This document shows, one piece after another, positions 17,017 to 26,463 of a stretch of 64,000 nucleotides of DNA. Origin of the DNA: Calothrix parasitica NIES-267 (lineage in GTDB: Bacteria; Cyanobacteriota; Cyanobacteriia; Cyanobacteriales; Nostocaceae); the NCBI RefSeq assembly GCF_002368095.1, contig NZ_AP018227.1:186001-250000 (forward strand), given 5' to 3'. The position numbers and the translations under genes were made by a program. The notes under the pieces are model-generated. The model was not told the origin of the DNA and searched no databases. It worked only from the letters and a program-made list of their open reading frames with translations. Position 1 is the stretch's first letter; every line of letters starts with the position of its first letter.

Positions 17017-20000
17017 ATGAAGAATATATCTGTTCCAGCATATACTTTTGATAAAATTAATACTGGTGTAAGCACTAATATTTATCGTAGTACAAAAGAA
17101 GGGAATCTCGCAGTCATTCTCAAAGTACTAAGAGACGACTATCCCACATTAGAAGCGATTGCACGTCTCAAGCACGAGTATTCTGTTGCTAAAAAACTTG
17201 AACATGAGAATATCGTTAAAGCATTGGAGTTAGAAAACTCTGCCGAACATTATGCCATTGTATTTGAAGATTTTGGTGGTATTTCTCTAAGACAGTATTT
17301 GGAAAGCAATAGACCATCTTTGGAAACAATTCTCCAAGTCGCAATTGCAATTACTCAAGCACTTATTTATATACATAAAAAGCAAATAATTCATAAAGAT
17401 ATCAAGCCAGCCAATATTATTGTTAAAAATTTATCAGAGAATAATTGTGTAACTTCAATTTATAAACCACTAATTAAACTTACAGACTTTAGTATTGCTT
17501 CATGCTTAGAAAAAGAAATAACCCAGCAAACAAATTGCAATCAATTAGAAGGAACCCTTGCCTATATATCTCCCGAACAAACGGGTAGAATGAATCGTAG
17601 TTTAGACTTCCGTAGTGATTTTTATTCATTAGGGGTAACATTATATGAAATGTTAACAGGGCAGTTACCATTTATTAGTAGTGACCCTTTAGAATTAATA
17701 CATGTTCATATTGCCGAGCAACCGACTCCAATTCAGAAATTAAACCCAGATACCAATATTACGGTTTGTGCAATCGTCGAAAAATTAATGGCAAAAAATG
17801 CCGAAGATAGGTATCAAAGTGCTGAAGGTTTATTAGCAGATTTTAAACAATGCTGGGAACAGTTTCAAGCAACTGGAACTATTCTGAATTTTACTCCCGG
17901 TCAATTAGAAGTTATTTCTCAGCTGTTGATTCCTCAAAAGCTGTATGGAAGAGAATCACAGGTACAGTTATTACTAAATACTTTTGAAAAAATGACTAAG
18001 GGTAACAGTGAGTTAATTTTAGTATCTGGTTATTCTGGTATTGGTAAAACATCAGTAATTAATGAGGTAAACAAACCAATAACAAAAGCTGGAGGATATT
18101 TTATTAGCGGCAAATCCGACCAGTTTAAACGAGATATTCCCTATGCATCTTTAATACAAGCTTTTTCAAGTTTATGCAACCAAATACTAACAGAACCTTC
18201 ATCACAATTAAAAAGATGGCAGAATAAAATCCAAAAGGCTGTTGGTAATAATGGACAAGTTATAATCGACTTGATACCAGAAGTTGAATTAATCATTGGA
18301 AAGCAAGTAGAAGCACCACAACTAGAAGCTGTAGAAGCTCAAAATCGACTCAACCAAGTATTTCAAAAATTTGTTAGTTTATTTACAAAAAAAGAGCATC
18401 CTTTAGTCATATTTATAGATGATTTGCAATGGGCTGATCCTTCAACTTTAAAATTGATGCAGTTACTAGCCACGGATGTTAGTATTGAATATTTATTAAT
18501 AATTGGTGCTTATCGAGATAACGAAGTTAATCCAACTCATCCCTTAATTAGTACAGTTGAAGAAATTGAGAAATATAAAAATATCAATAATATTACCCTT
18601 GAACCCCTCTCGAATCACAATGTAGCAGAATTAGTTGCAGAAACTCTCAATGACAACAAAGAAGATAGTAGTTCGCTAGCAAAACTAATTTTTAACAAAA
18701 CTGCTGGTAATCCTTTCTTTGTTACTCAACTACTACAGAGTTTGTACCAGGAATCTCTACTCAAGTTTGATTTTAATCAACAAAAATGGCTGTGGAATAT
18801 TCAAGATATACAGTCTGTTGGAATTACAGATAAAAGCGTAGTGGATTTAGTTGCATCAAGAATTGAAAAATTACCCGAAATCACGCAAAAGGTGCTGAAA
18901 TTAGCTGCTTGTATTGGAGATAAATTTACCTTAGATGTACTCTCTGTGGTAAACGAACAATCAATCAATGAAACTGCGAGTTGCTTAAATAAAGCACTTG
19001 AGGCTGGTTTGATTTTACCATTGAACCAAAACTATCGAATCCCTTTATTATTCGATGACTCTGAGAAAATAAGTTCATTCGATAACAATCAAATTGGTTA
19101 TAAATTTTTGCACGACCGCGTTCAACAAGCAGCTTATTCATTAATTCCAGAAAATAAAAAACAAGCCACACATTTAAGAATTGGACAGCTTTTAAAAGAA
19201 TCAAGTAGCCAAGAGAAACTAGCAGATAACATTTTAGATATTGTTAATCAGTTAAATTTCGGTATTGACTTACTGAAAAAAGATATAGAAAAGTGTGAAT
19301 TAGCAAATCTAAATTTGTTAGCTGGTCAAAAAGCTAAGAAAAATTCTGCATTTGAAGCTGCAATTAATTATTTAAATATTGGCTTAAAGCTATTAGTAGA
19401 AAATTCTTGGCAGAGCTATTATGATTTGAGTCTTGGATTATATATAGAGACAGCAGAAGTTGAGTATTTAACTGGCAATTTTGATAAATCACATGAGTTA
19501 GCCAATATCTCGTTAGATAAATGTGAAAATATTTTAGACAAGGTGAGAGTTTATGAAATACAAATTCAATTTTATACGGCAAAAGGAGAGATTACGAAAG
19601 CACTAGATATAGGGGTTATGGTATTGAAAGATTTGGGATTAAATTTACCAAATCGAGCTAAAATGATCCATGTTTTATCTGCATTTGCTCAAACTAAATT
19701 AGCTTTAGCTGGAAAAAAAATAGAAGATTTACTTTATTTGCCAGAAATGCAAGACTCTAATAAATTAGCAATAATGAAAATGCTAATGTTTATTACCCCT
19801 GTTGCTTCTCAATCTGGGTCATTGCTATTTCCGTTAATGGTATTATCTATGGTGAGGTTATCTGTCAAATATGGTAATAGCATATATTCTTCTTATGCAT
19901 ATAGTGGTTATGGTGCTATGCTCTGTGATAAGTTTGGAGATATTAATTCAGGCTATAGCTTTGGAAAATTAGGAATTCAATTACTTTCTCATCTAAATGC

Positions 20001-22464
20001 TTATTCACTAAAAGCAAAAGTTTTTCTGATTTACAATACAATGATTAAGCATTTTAAAGAGCCTGCATGTAATACTCTTTCCCATCTAATTGAAGGAATG
20101 CAAAGTGGCTTAGAAACGGGAGACTTAATTTTTTCCAGTTATAATACTTTTCATTTTGTTAACTATAACTTTCTCTGTAATAACCGCTTAGATATAGTTA
20201 TTAAAGAAGTAACCAAATATATTGAGATAGCAAGTAATAATTTTAAAAGTGAATCTTATACTTTAGGAATGAAAATAGTAAAACAAACTATTTTAAATTT
20301 ACAGGGTTTATCTTCAAATAAACTTATATTACTTAGTAATGATTTTAATGAGATGGAGATACCATCTGTCTTAGCTGACAATTCAACTATGATGAGTAAT
20401 TTTTATTGTTGTAAAACACATATTAGCTATATTTTTGGTGATTATCAAGCTGCTATTAGTGCTGCTCAGCAGTTAAAGCAATATCAAGAGGCTAATCCAG
20501 CTTTCTTCATGTACCTTGTGAATAATTTTTATTATTCTTTATCTCTGCTTGCTAATTATAAAAATAAATCATTACCAGAAAGAAAAAAATACTTGAATCA
20601 AGTAGAAACCAATCAGAAAAAAATGAAGCTATGGGCACATAATTCTCCCTGTAATTTTCAACATAAATATGATTTAGTGGAAGCTGAAAAAGCTAGAATA
20701 TTAGGCAAAAATAATTTAGCAATTGATTTATATGATAAAGCAATTGCGGGAGCGAGAGAACATGATTATATAGCCGAAGAAGCTCTTGCTAACGAACTTA
20801 CGGCAAAATTCTATACTGAGCAAGGTAAAGAAAAGCTTGCCAAGATTTATATGACAGATGCTTACTATGGTTATGTCAAATGGGGTGCTTTTGCCAAAGT
20901 TAAAGATTTAGAAGAGAATTATCCCGACTATATTATTCGTACTCAAGCAAATATATCTCCAGAGACAAAAGGGACAATAGCTTCAACTAGTTTTAGCCAG
21001 AGTTTAGCTTTAGATACTTCAACTTTAATTAAATCATCTCTAGCATTAAGTAGCGAAGTTGTTCTAGAAGATTTAATACATAAACTGATGCATTTAGCTA
21101 AATTAAATGCAGGAGCAGAAAAAGTTTTCTTTATTGGTAAAAATCAAGATGAATTAGTTCTTGAAGCCTCATTAAACGAAAAAAATGAGATATCTATATT
21201 GCAATATCTGATAAGAAATGCACAAAATATATTGCCTGTATCTATTATTAATTACGTTCACCGTACTCAACTTCCTGTTATTTTAGACGATGCAAATAGT
21301 GCTGATAATTTTACAAACGACCCTTATATTATCTCAAATAAGCCAAAATCTATCCTCGTATCTCCTATTATTCATAATGCTAAGATGAGCGGAATTTTAT
21401 ATTTAGAGAATAATCTTACTAATAGTGCATTTACAAAAGATAGACTGGAAATTTTGAAAGTATTATCAGCACAAGCAGCTGTTTCTGTAGAAAATGCTCG
21501 TTTTTATTCTACCTTAGAAGCACGAGTGAATGAAAGAACGCAACAGCTAAAAGAAAAAAATCAGGAATTACAAGCTATTACCCAACAGTTACAAGCTACT
21601 TTACAAAAACTAAAGCGTACTCAATCACAGTTAGTTCATAATGAAAAAATGTCCTCTTTAGGTCAATTAGTTGCAGGTATAGCTCATGAAATTAACAACC
21701 CAGTTAGCTTTATTTATGGAAATTTAACATATACTTCTACATATATAGAATCTTTATTAGAATTGATTGATATTTATCAAGAAAACTGTTGCGATGACAA
21801 TATTCCTCAAGCTATCGAAAAAATTGAAGAAATAGACTTAGACTATATTAGAGAAGATGCACCAAATCTAATTAATTCAATGAAAATTGGTGCATCGCGC
21901 ATACGAGATATTGTTAAATCACTACGTATCTTCTCGCGTTTAGATGAGGCAAAAATTAAAAATATTGATATACATGAAAATCTCGATAGTACGTTAATGA
22001 TTCTCGTACAAAAATTAGGAAGTATTCAAGTTATTAAGGATTACACTCAATTACCACAAGTAAGTTGTTATGCAGGCGAAATAAATCAAGTTTTTCTACA
22101 TTTAATTACTAATGCAGTTGATGCACTATCGACAGGAGTAGGTGAATTATTTGAATCAAAACAAGCTCCTACAATTCGGATTACCACAGAAATAGATACT
22201 GCCAATAAAATTATTATTAGCATAGCTGACAATGGTGTGGGAATGAAAGATAATATTAAGCAAAAAATATTTGATCCTTTCTTTACCACTAAGCCAATTG
22301 GTCAAGGTACTGGTATGGGACTATCTATAAGTCATCAAATTATTACCGAAAAACATAAAGGCAGCTTAGAATGTATATCTTCACCGGGAGAAGGAACAAA
22401 GTTTATCATTAGTATTCCTTCCATAATACCTTCGCAACAAATTAGTGGAATAGATTCTATGTAA
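17017..22464 (+). CDS. Giant Ser/Thr kinase - AAA ATPase - GAF - histidine kinase
   Basis: An 1815-residue cytoplasmic signalling protein. A eukaryotic-type kinase occupies about 1-290, with a catalytic loop at residues 126-134 (HKDIKPANI, so HKD rather than HRD) and a DFS rather than DFG metal loop (LTDFSIAS). An AAA/ATPase domain follows, with P-loop SGYSGIGKTS near 337 and Walker B VIFIDDLQWADPS near 465. A long TPR-like helical region (about 700-1280), a GAF domain (about 1350-1500) and a coiled coil come next. The protein ends in a histidine kinase with GIAHEINNPVSF (His near 1556), NAVDAL, IADNGVGM and GTGMGLSIS. This full set is a known cyanobacterial class. The input signal and partner regulator are unknown. 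It converges on the prenyltransferase cluster with a 43-base gap. Confidence 0.92.
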   Translation: MKNISVPAYTFDKINTGVSTNIYRSTKEGNLAVILKVLRDDYPTLEAIARLKHEYSVAKKLEHENIVKALELENSAEHYAIVFEDFGGISLRQYLESNRPSLETILQVAIAITQALIYIHKKQIIHKDIKPANIIVKNLSENNCVTSIYKPLIKLTDFSIASCLEKEITQQTNCNQLEGTLAYISPEQTGRMNRSLDFRSDFYSLGVTLYEMLTGQLPFISSDPLELIHVHIAEQPTPIQKLNPDTNITVCAIVEKLMAKNAEDRYQSAEGLLADFKQCWEQFQATGTILNFTPGQLEVISQLLIPQKLYGRESQVQLLLNTFEKMTKGNSELILVSGYSGIGKTSVINEVNKPITKAGGYFISGKSDQFKRDIPYASLIQAFSSLCNQILTEPSSQLKRWQNKIQKAVGNNGQVIIDLIPEVELIIGKQVEAPQLEAVEAQNRLNQVFQKFVSLFTKKEHPLVIFIDDLQWADPSTLKLMQLLATDVSIEYLLIIGAYRDNEVNPTHPLISTVEEIEKYKNINNITLEPLSNHNVAELVAETLNDNKEDSSSLAKLIFNKTAGNPFFVTQLLQSLYQESLLKFDFNQQKWLWNIQDIQSVGITDKSVVDLVASRIEKLPEITQKVLKLAACIGDKFTLDVLSVVNEQSINETASCLNKALEAGLILPLNQNYRIPLLFDDSEKISSFDNNQIGYKFLHDRVQQAAYSLIPENKKQATHLRIGQLLKESSSQEKLADNILDIVNQLNFGIDLLKKDIEKCELANLNLLAGQKAKKNSAFEAAINYLNIGLKLLVENSWQSYYDLSLGLYIETAEVEYLTGNFDKSHELANISLDKCENILDKVRVYEIQIQFYTAKGEITKALDIGVMVLKDLGLNLPNRAKMIHVLSAFAQTKLALAGKKIEDLLYLPEMQDSNKLAIMKMLMFITPVASQSGSLLFPLMVLSMVRLSVKYGNSIYSSYAYSGYGAMLCDKFGDINSGYSFGKLGIQLLSHLNAYSLKAKVFLIYNTMIKHFKEPACNTLSHLIEGMQSGLETGDLIFSSYNTFHFVNYNFLCNNRLDIVIKEVTKYIEIASNNFKSESYTLGMKIVKQTILNLQGLSSNKLILLSNDFNEMEIPSVLADNSTMMSNFYCCKTHISYIFGDYQAAISAAQQLKQYQEANPAFFMYLVNNFYYSLSLLANYKNKSLPERKKYLNQVETNQKKMKLWAHNSPCNFQHKYDLVEAEKARILGKNNLAIDLYDKAIAGAREHDYIAEEALANELTAKFYTEQGKEKLAKIYMTDAYYGYVKWGAFAKVKDLEENYPDYIIRTQANISPETKGTIASTSFSQSLALDTSTLIKSSLALSSEVVLEDLIHKLMHLAKLNAGAEKVFFIGKNQDELVLEASLNEKNEISILQYLIRNAQNILPVSIINYVHRTQLPVILDDANSADNFTNDPYIISNKPKSILVSPIIHNAKMSGILYLENNLTNSAFTKDRLEILKVLSAQAAVSVENARFYSTLEARVNERTQQLKEKNQELQAITQQLQATLQKLKRTQSQLVHNEKMSSLGQLVAGIAHEINNPVSFIYGNLTYTSTYIESLLELIDIYQENCCDDNIPQAIEKIEEIDLDYIREDAPNLINSMKIGASRIRDIVKSLRIFSRLDEAKIKNIDIHENLDSTLMILVQKLGSIQVIKDYTQLPQVSCYAGEINQVFLHLITNAVDALSTGVGELFESKQAPTIRITTEIDTANKIIISIADNGVGMKDNIKQKIFDPFFTTKPIGQGTGMGLSISHQIITEKHKGSLECISSPGEGTKFIISIPSIIPSQQISGIDSM

Positions 22465-22507
22465 ATCGAGAAACTAAATATAAATAAAAGAAATTGAAAT
22501 AGTTTAC

Positions 22508-23956
22508 TCAAATCCTAAAAATTCCCTGACCTGGATTTAGTATATTATCTGGGTCATATTTCTGCTTCAAACTAACTAACTTATCCCACTTAGAGCCAAA
22601 GTGCTGCATCCAATCATTTTGAGAAAAAGGAATTGAACCAATTGGATAACGGTACCCACCTAAATCGCGAGCTTGCTCAAACAGTTTTCGATTGCTATCT
22701 AACATCTGCTTACTAGTTGCAGAGTCTGAAGTTTGATTTCGTAAAATGTCAAAAAGAAATACAATTGGCTCGTCGGGAAGTCGAGATAAAGGCATATTTG
22801 TCGATTGAGTATTGACAGGATACAAAAATATAAATCCGTTACCTGTATCTTTAGGAGTAAGAGAAGAAAGTATTTCTTCTACGTAGTCTTCCACTGCACT
22901 ACTAGGTAAAAATACATCAAACCAAGGATGTGGCGTAGACCAGGCTCCTATTGAATTCAACATAGCTACTACAGGTACATTAATAAAGTCAAAATAAGAT
23001 TTATCCTCGATTTTTGTCATACTCTTAATGTGCTTTAAAGAAGTTAGCAAAGCATCATTATTAGGTTCGGTAGGTGGAGACCAAAAGCTAGCAGCTTCTA
23101 AAATATAGTTCCATCCTCCTTGAGGTTTAGATATTATCGCTCCTTTGAAATAATTGAATCTTTTATCTCTTGCTAGTAAACGCTGATCTTGAATAAAATC
23201 TTTTAAACTTTCATAAACCAGGGAATATACACGTGCGTTTTTAGGTGCTACGATTGGCTTGATTGTTGCCCTAACCATAATTCCACATTGACCTAAACCA
23301 GCCAAAACTGCTTCAAACAAATCGGTATTCTGCGAACGGGAACAAGTTTCTAATTTACCAGCACCAGTAACTACTAGTAATTCAAGTACATTATCTACTT
23401 GTAATCCATAGTGATGGGCTGCACCACCAATACCACCAACCGATAAAGTTCCACCAACAGAAAGTCCTAAATAGTCTGTAAGAACAGGGAGTGTAAGATT
23501 TTTTTCTAATGCTTCTTGTGCTAATTGCATCCATACAACCCCTCCATCTACAACGACTTGATTGCTATCTATCGAATGGATTTTATTTAAATAGCTCATG
23601 TCGACAACTAAACCATTTTCTACTTGTGATTGTCCATAGGTAGAATGTCCTTGTCCCCGTGCAGCAATTTTAATTTTATTTTGGCGAGCAAATTGAATTG
23701 TTTTGACAACATCTTCGACACAATTTGGTTTAACAACTGCTTTTGGAGATTTACTAATTAAGTGTCCAAAATCATCAGCAGCTATCTTTCTTACTTCAGC
23801 GTCATTATCTAAAATATCATCAAGAGATATTGTTGTTTGAATTGGTGCTGCAATAGCAGATTGCATTTGGTCTCTATTAGAAAAATCTAAGCCTAATGCG
23901 ATAGAAGAATTAACTAATATTTGGAGTATTTGACGGCGAGAAAAAATCACATTCAT
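22508..23956 (-). CDS. FAD-linked oxidase, cytokinin-dehydrogenase-like, with Tat signal
   Basis: A 482-residue flavoprotein of the vanillyl-alcohol-oxidase fold. The N-terminus SRRQILQILVNSSIALGL resembles a twin-arginine export signal. The FAD domain has AARGQGHSTYGQS, with His104 as the likely covalent FAD attachment site as in cytokinin dehydrogenases. SVGGTLSVGGIGGAAHHYG follows near 170. The C-terminal substrate domain has STPHPWFDVFLPSS, which resembles the PHPW motif of cytokinin dehydrogenases, and ends YDPDNILNPGQGIF. By family it oxidises an amine or alcohol carbon with O2 or another acceptor. Cytokinin cleavage is possible, but its position last in a cluster with a prenyltransferase, a diiron protein and a P450 suggests it may act on a prenylated metabolite instead. 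Confidence 0.82.
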   Translation of the reverse strand: MNVIFSRRQILQILVNSSIALGLDFSNRDQMQSAIAAPIQTTISLDDILDNDAEVRKIAADDFGHLISKSPKAVVKPNCVEDVVKTIQFARQNKIKIAARGQGHSTYGQSQVENGLVVDMSYLNKIHSIDSNQVVVDGGVVWMQLAQEALEKNLTLPVLTDYLGLSVGGTLSVGGIGGAAHHYGLQVDNVLELLVVTGAGKLETCSRSQNTDLFEAVLAGLGQCGIMVRATIKPIVAPKNARVYSLVYESLKDFIQDQRLLARDKRFNYFKGAIISKPQGGWNYILEAASFWSPPTEPNNDALLTSLKHIKSMTKIEDKSYFDFINVPVVAMLNSIGAWSTPHPWFDVFLPSSAVEDYVEEILSSLTPKDTGNGFIFLYPVNTQSTNMPLSRLPDEPIVFLFDILRNQTSDSATSKQMLDSNRKLFEQARDLGGYRYPIGSIPFSQNDWMQHFGSKWDKLVSLKQKYDPDNILNPGQGIFRI

Positions 23957-24064
23957 GTTTTGATAATCAGATTTAGTAAGCTATTTAGCTTAATAAATAG
24001 TGATGATTAAAGGTGGACAAAATCAGTCTAAATTTAAGATAAATTGAGAAAAGCTGTGTATTTT

Positions 24065-25399
24065 TCAAGATTCTATCATCATGTATATTTCTTTAGCAGG
24101 TGCTAGCCCTCCAGCACGACGAACTGGATAGATTGGATTTTGATTCATTAATAACAAGCGATAACGTAACAGAATAATAGCTAATACTAGCTTCATTTGA
24201 TACTGACCTAAAGCATAGCCGATACAACGCCGATTACCACCACCAAAAGGAAAATATTCATAAGGAGAGAATTTATTTTCCAAGAAACGTTCTGGCTTGA
24301 ACTTTTCTGCTTCTAGAAATGTTTCTTTACGGTGGTGAGCTGAATAAATATTTGGAATCAAGTGTGTACCAGCAGGAAATTTATAACCCATTATCTCGCA
24401 TGAGGTTTTAATAATTCGCGGGAATCCAACTACAACAGGAGAATACATTCTAAGTGTCTCATGACAAGTTGCAGCTAAATAGGGAAGTTTAGAAATTGTA
24501 TTTATATCTGAGCTATCACTAACACTATTCAATTCTTCAAGCAACTTTTCGCGCACTTTCGGTGTTCTATGAATGCAGTACAAAGCCCATGTTATTGAGG
24601 TAACTGTTGTATCTTGTCCTGTAATCAACAATGTTATCAATTGATCCCGCAGTTCTTTATCACTCATTGGCTTACCATCTTCATCATGAGCAGCCATTAG
24701 TAAGGCTAAGATATCTGTGCGTTCTGATAGGTGTTGCTTACGACGTTGTGCAATTTCAGCATAAAGAAGTTCATCAATTTCATTACGTAAGCGTAGAAAC
24801 TGTCCCCATAGGTTCCAAGTTCCCCAATCTTGTTGTAAAGGTTTAGCTACAAGATGTAAAAAGAAAATAGGAGAAGCCACCATCTCCAACATGACAAGGA
24901 ATTTTTCGCGTAATCTCTCTAAACGTTCTCCTTCACTTAAACCAAAAACAGCTCGTAAAACAACACCTAAAGATATCTCCTGGATACATGAGCGGACTTT
25001 GAAAACTTCTCCAACTTTCCATTGGCTAAGTATTTTTTCAGTCAGGTCATAAATAAGCCTAGCGTATACTTGAATACGTTCACCATGAAATGGCGGGGTT
25101 AATAACTTACGACTTTCTTTATGAGGTTTACTATCCAAGAGCATCAAAGAGTTTTGTCCTAAAACAGGTTGAAAAATTCTATTTCCTTCTCCGGAATTTA
25201 GTACTTCCCGAGGAATAGTAAAAATCTGTTCAATAGCTTTCGGATTGCTAATAAAAATAGTAAGTGCGGGGCCAGGAAAATTTGTCCTGAAAATCTCACC
25301 ACAATGCTTTGTACAATTATTTAGAAAATCTGAGGGACGGGTAGCCCATTGAAACGCTTGTAAAAAAGATGGGCTTTGGGGACTGTTAGGTAATTTCAT
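24065..25399 (-). CDS. Cytochrome P450, CYP110-like
   Basis: A 444-residue P450 without a membrane anchor. It has the I-helix oxygen-binding motif TGQDTT, the K-helix ETLRM, a PERFLE segment and the heme-binding loop FPFGGGNRRCIG with the ligand Cys392. N-terminal features (LPNSPQSPSFLQAFQWATRP) and overall length fit the CYP110 class common in Nostocales, some members of which hydroxylate fatty acids or sesquiterpenes. It is the third gene of the minus-strand cluster, 154 bases after the diiron-protein gene and 108 bases before the flavoprotein gene. The role inferred from context is oxidative tailoring of the cluster product. Redox partners are not encoded here. Confidence 0.9.
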   Translation of the reverse strand: MKLPNSPQSPSFLQAFQWATRPSDFLNNCTKHCGEIFRTNFPGPALTIFISNPKAIEQIFTIPREVLNSGEGNRIFQPVLGQNSLMLLDSKPHKESRKLLTPPFHGERIQVYARLIYDLTEKILSQWKVGEVFKVRSCIQEISLGVVLRAVFGLSEGERLERLREKFLVMLEMVASPIFFLHLVAKPLQQDWGTWNLWGQFLRLRNEIDELLYAEIAQRRKQHLSERTDILALLMAAHDEDGKPMSDKELRDQLITLLITGQDTTVTSITWALYCIHRTPKVREKLLEELNSVSDSSDINTISKLPYLAATCHETLRMYSPVVVGFPRIIKTSCEIMGYKFPAGTHLIPNIYSAHHRKETFLEAEKFKPERFLENKFSPYEYFPFGGGNRRCIGYALGQYQMKLVLAIILLRYRLLLMNQNPIYPVRRAGGLAPAKEIYMMIES

Positions 25400-25482
25400 T
25401 AAGGTTACTAAATTGATTGAGTTAATAAACGTCTGATTTAAATCTTACTAATCGTCTATCCGATTAGTTTTGATGGAATGTA

Positions 25483-25505
25483 GAGACGTAGCCGTGCTAC
25501 GTCTC
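25483..25505. repeat. 23-bp palindrome, copy 3 of 3 (one mismatch)
   Basis: GAGACGTAGC-cg-TGCTACGTCTC, nearly identical to the copies after the two secreted-protein genes. It lies 49 bases downstream of the stop codon of the diiron-protein gene, reading the minus strand, and inside the prenyltransferase cluster. Confidence 0.8.
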
Positions 25506-25553
25506 CCGACGTTGTGAAGAAAACTAACCAGTCAGAATTTATGCAATCGATTG

Positions 25554-26279
25554 CTAATATGAAACTATTAAATCTAATTTCTCAGCTTTTTCAAGCTGTT
25601 TGCGTGTGTTTAACATTAATTCGTTCATACAGTCTGTAAAAAGTTGAAATACTAGATCAATAGCTTCACGAGTTTTTACTTTTTGCTCTGCTGATAATTC
25701 TATTTCTTGTATATAACTCTTTACCTCTGAAGAATTATTTGAATGACTATTTTCTATCTCTGCATGAGTTTGACCAAAGTAATAAAATCTGCGGTCGCTA
25801 ACTCTTTCTAATTCTTCTATCACCGGTGAAATTGCCGATAAGCCAACCTTAAATGCTGCTTCTACTGATTCTATTGCTACTACTACTATAATTGGTTCTG
25901 CGTTCCAGGTATGCATTGCTATTTGCTGACATACTTTTCTTGTACATTTCGTTTCTTCACTCCAAATAAATCTTAATGCATCTGTAAACAAAAGTGAATT
26001 ATCAAAGCCAAGTGTTTGAATATCTTCTAAAAACCACGTCCAATGGTAGTCATCTTCGTAGGTATGCTTGTTAATTAGTTCCTGCAATTTATTATTAGCT
26101 CCTTCTTTTCGGAAAACGCTTTTATTTAATTCTGCAAAACCCATCACTAAAGGAGCAATATAAGGAACCCATATCATTCTTTCTTTTGCCTCTATGCGAG
26201 TATCTCCAAAAAACTTAAACAATTCTAATTGAGAAAATTCTTGTTCTTTAGTTTTAATCAATTTCAAGATTTCTTCCAT
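25554..26279 (-). CDS. Heme-oxygenase-like diiron protein (TENA/CADD/HDO-type), cluster enzyme
   Basis: A 241-residue, mostly helical protein. The third core helix carries H172-x3-E176-x2-H179 (FGQTHAEIENSH), the spacing seen for the His, acid, His iron ligands of heme-oxygenase-like diiron oxidases such as CADD. Earlier helices provide further candidate ligands in YEDDYHW (E75, H79) and AIESVEAA (E137, E140). The family includes enzymes that decarboxylate, desaturate, N-oxygenate or convert amino acids, including tryptophan-derived substrates, in natural-product pathways. It lies between the prenyltransferase and P450 genes on the same strand. I chose the ATG at 26279 with GCGGGA just upstream; an in-frame TTG at 26312 would add 11 residues. 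The exact reaction is unknown, and the first-helix ligand pair is not certain. Confidence 0.65.
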   Translation of the reverse strand: MEEILKLIKTKEQEFSQLELFKFFGDTRIEAKERMIWVPYIAPLVMGFAELNKSVFRKEGANNKLQELINKHTYEDDYHWTWFLEDIQTLGFDNSLLFTDALRFIWSEETKCTRKVCQQIAMHTWNAEPIIVVVAIESVEAAFKVGLSAISPVIEELERVSDRRFYYFGQTHAEIENSHSNNSSEVKSYIQEIELSAEQKVKTREAIDLVFQLFTDCMNELMLNTRKQLEKAEKLDLIVSY

Positions 26280-26463
26280 AATATTCCCGCGTAAGTATGC
26301 AATCTTTGACAATTCACTAAAATGCTTCCTAAGTAATTCGACACGATAATATCAATTTATTTTTGGTTTAGCAAAAAGCTAAAAAACTAATTATTTATAA
26401 GCTTTTTACTTGCTTTACACTTGGTAACATGAGTTTATTATTTAAAACTCACTTACTTTTCGT

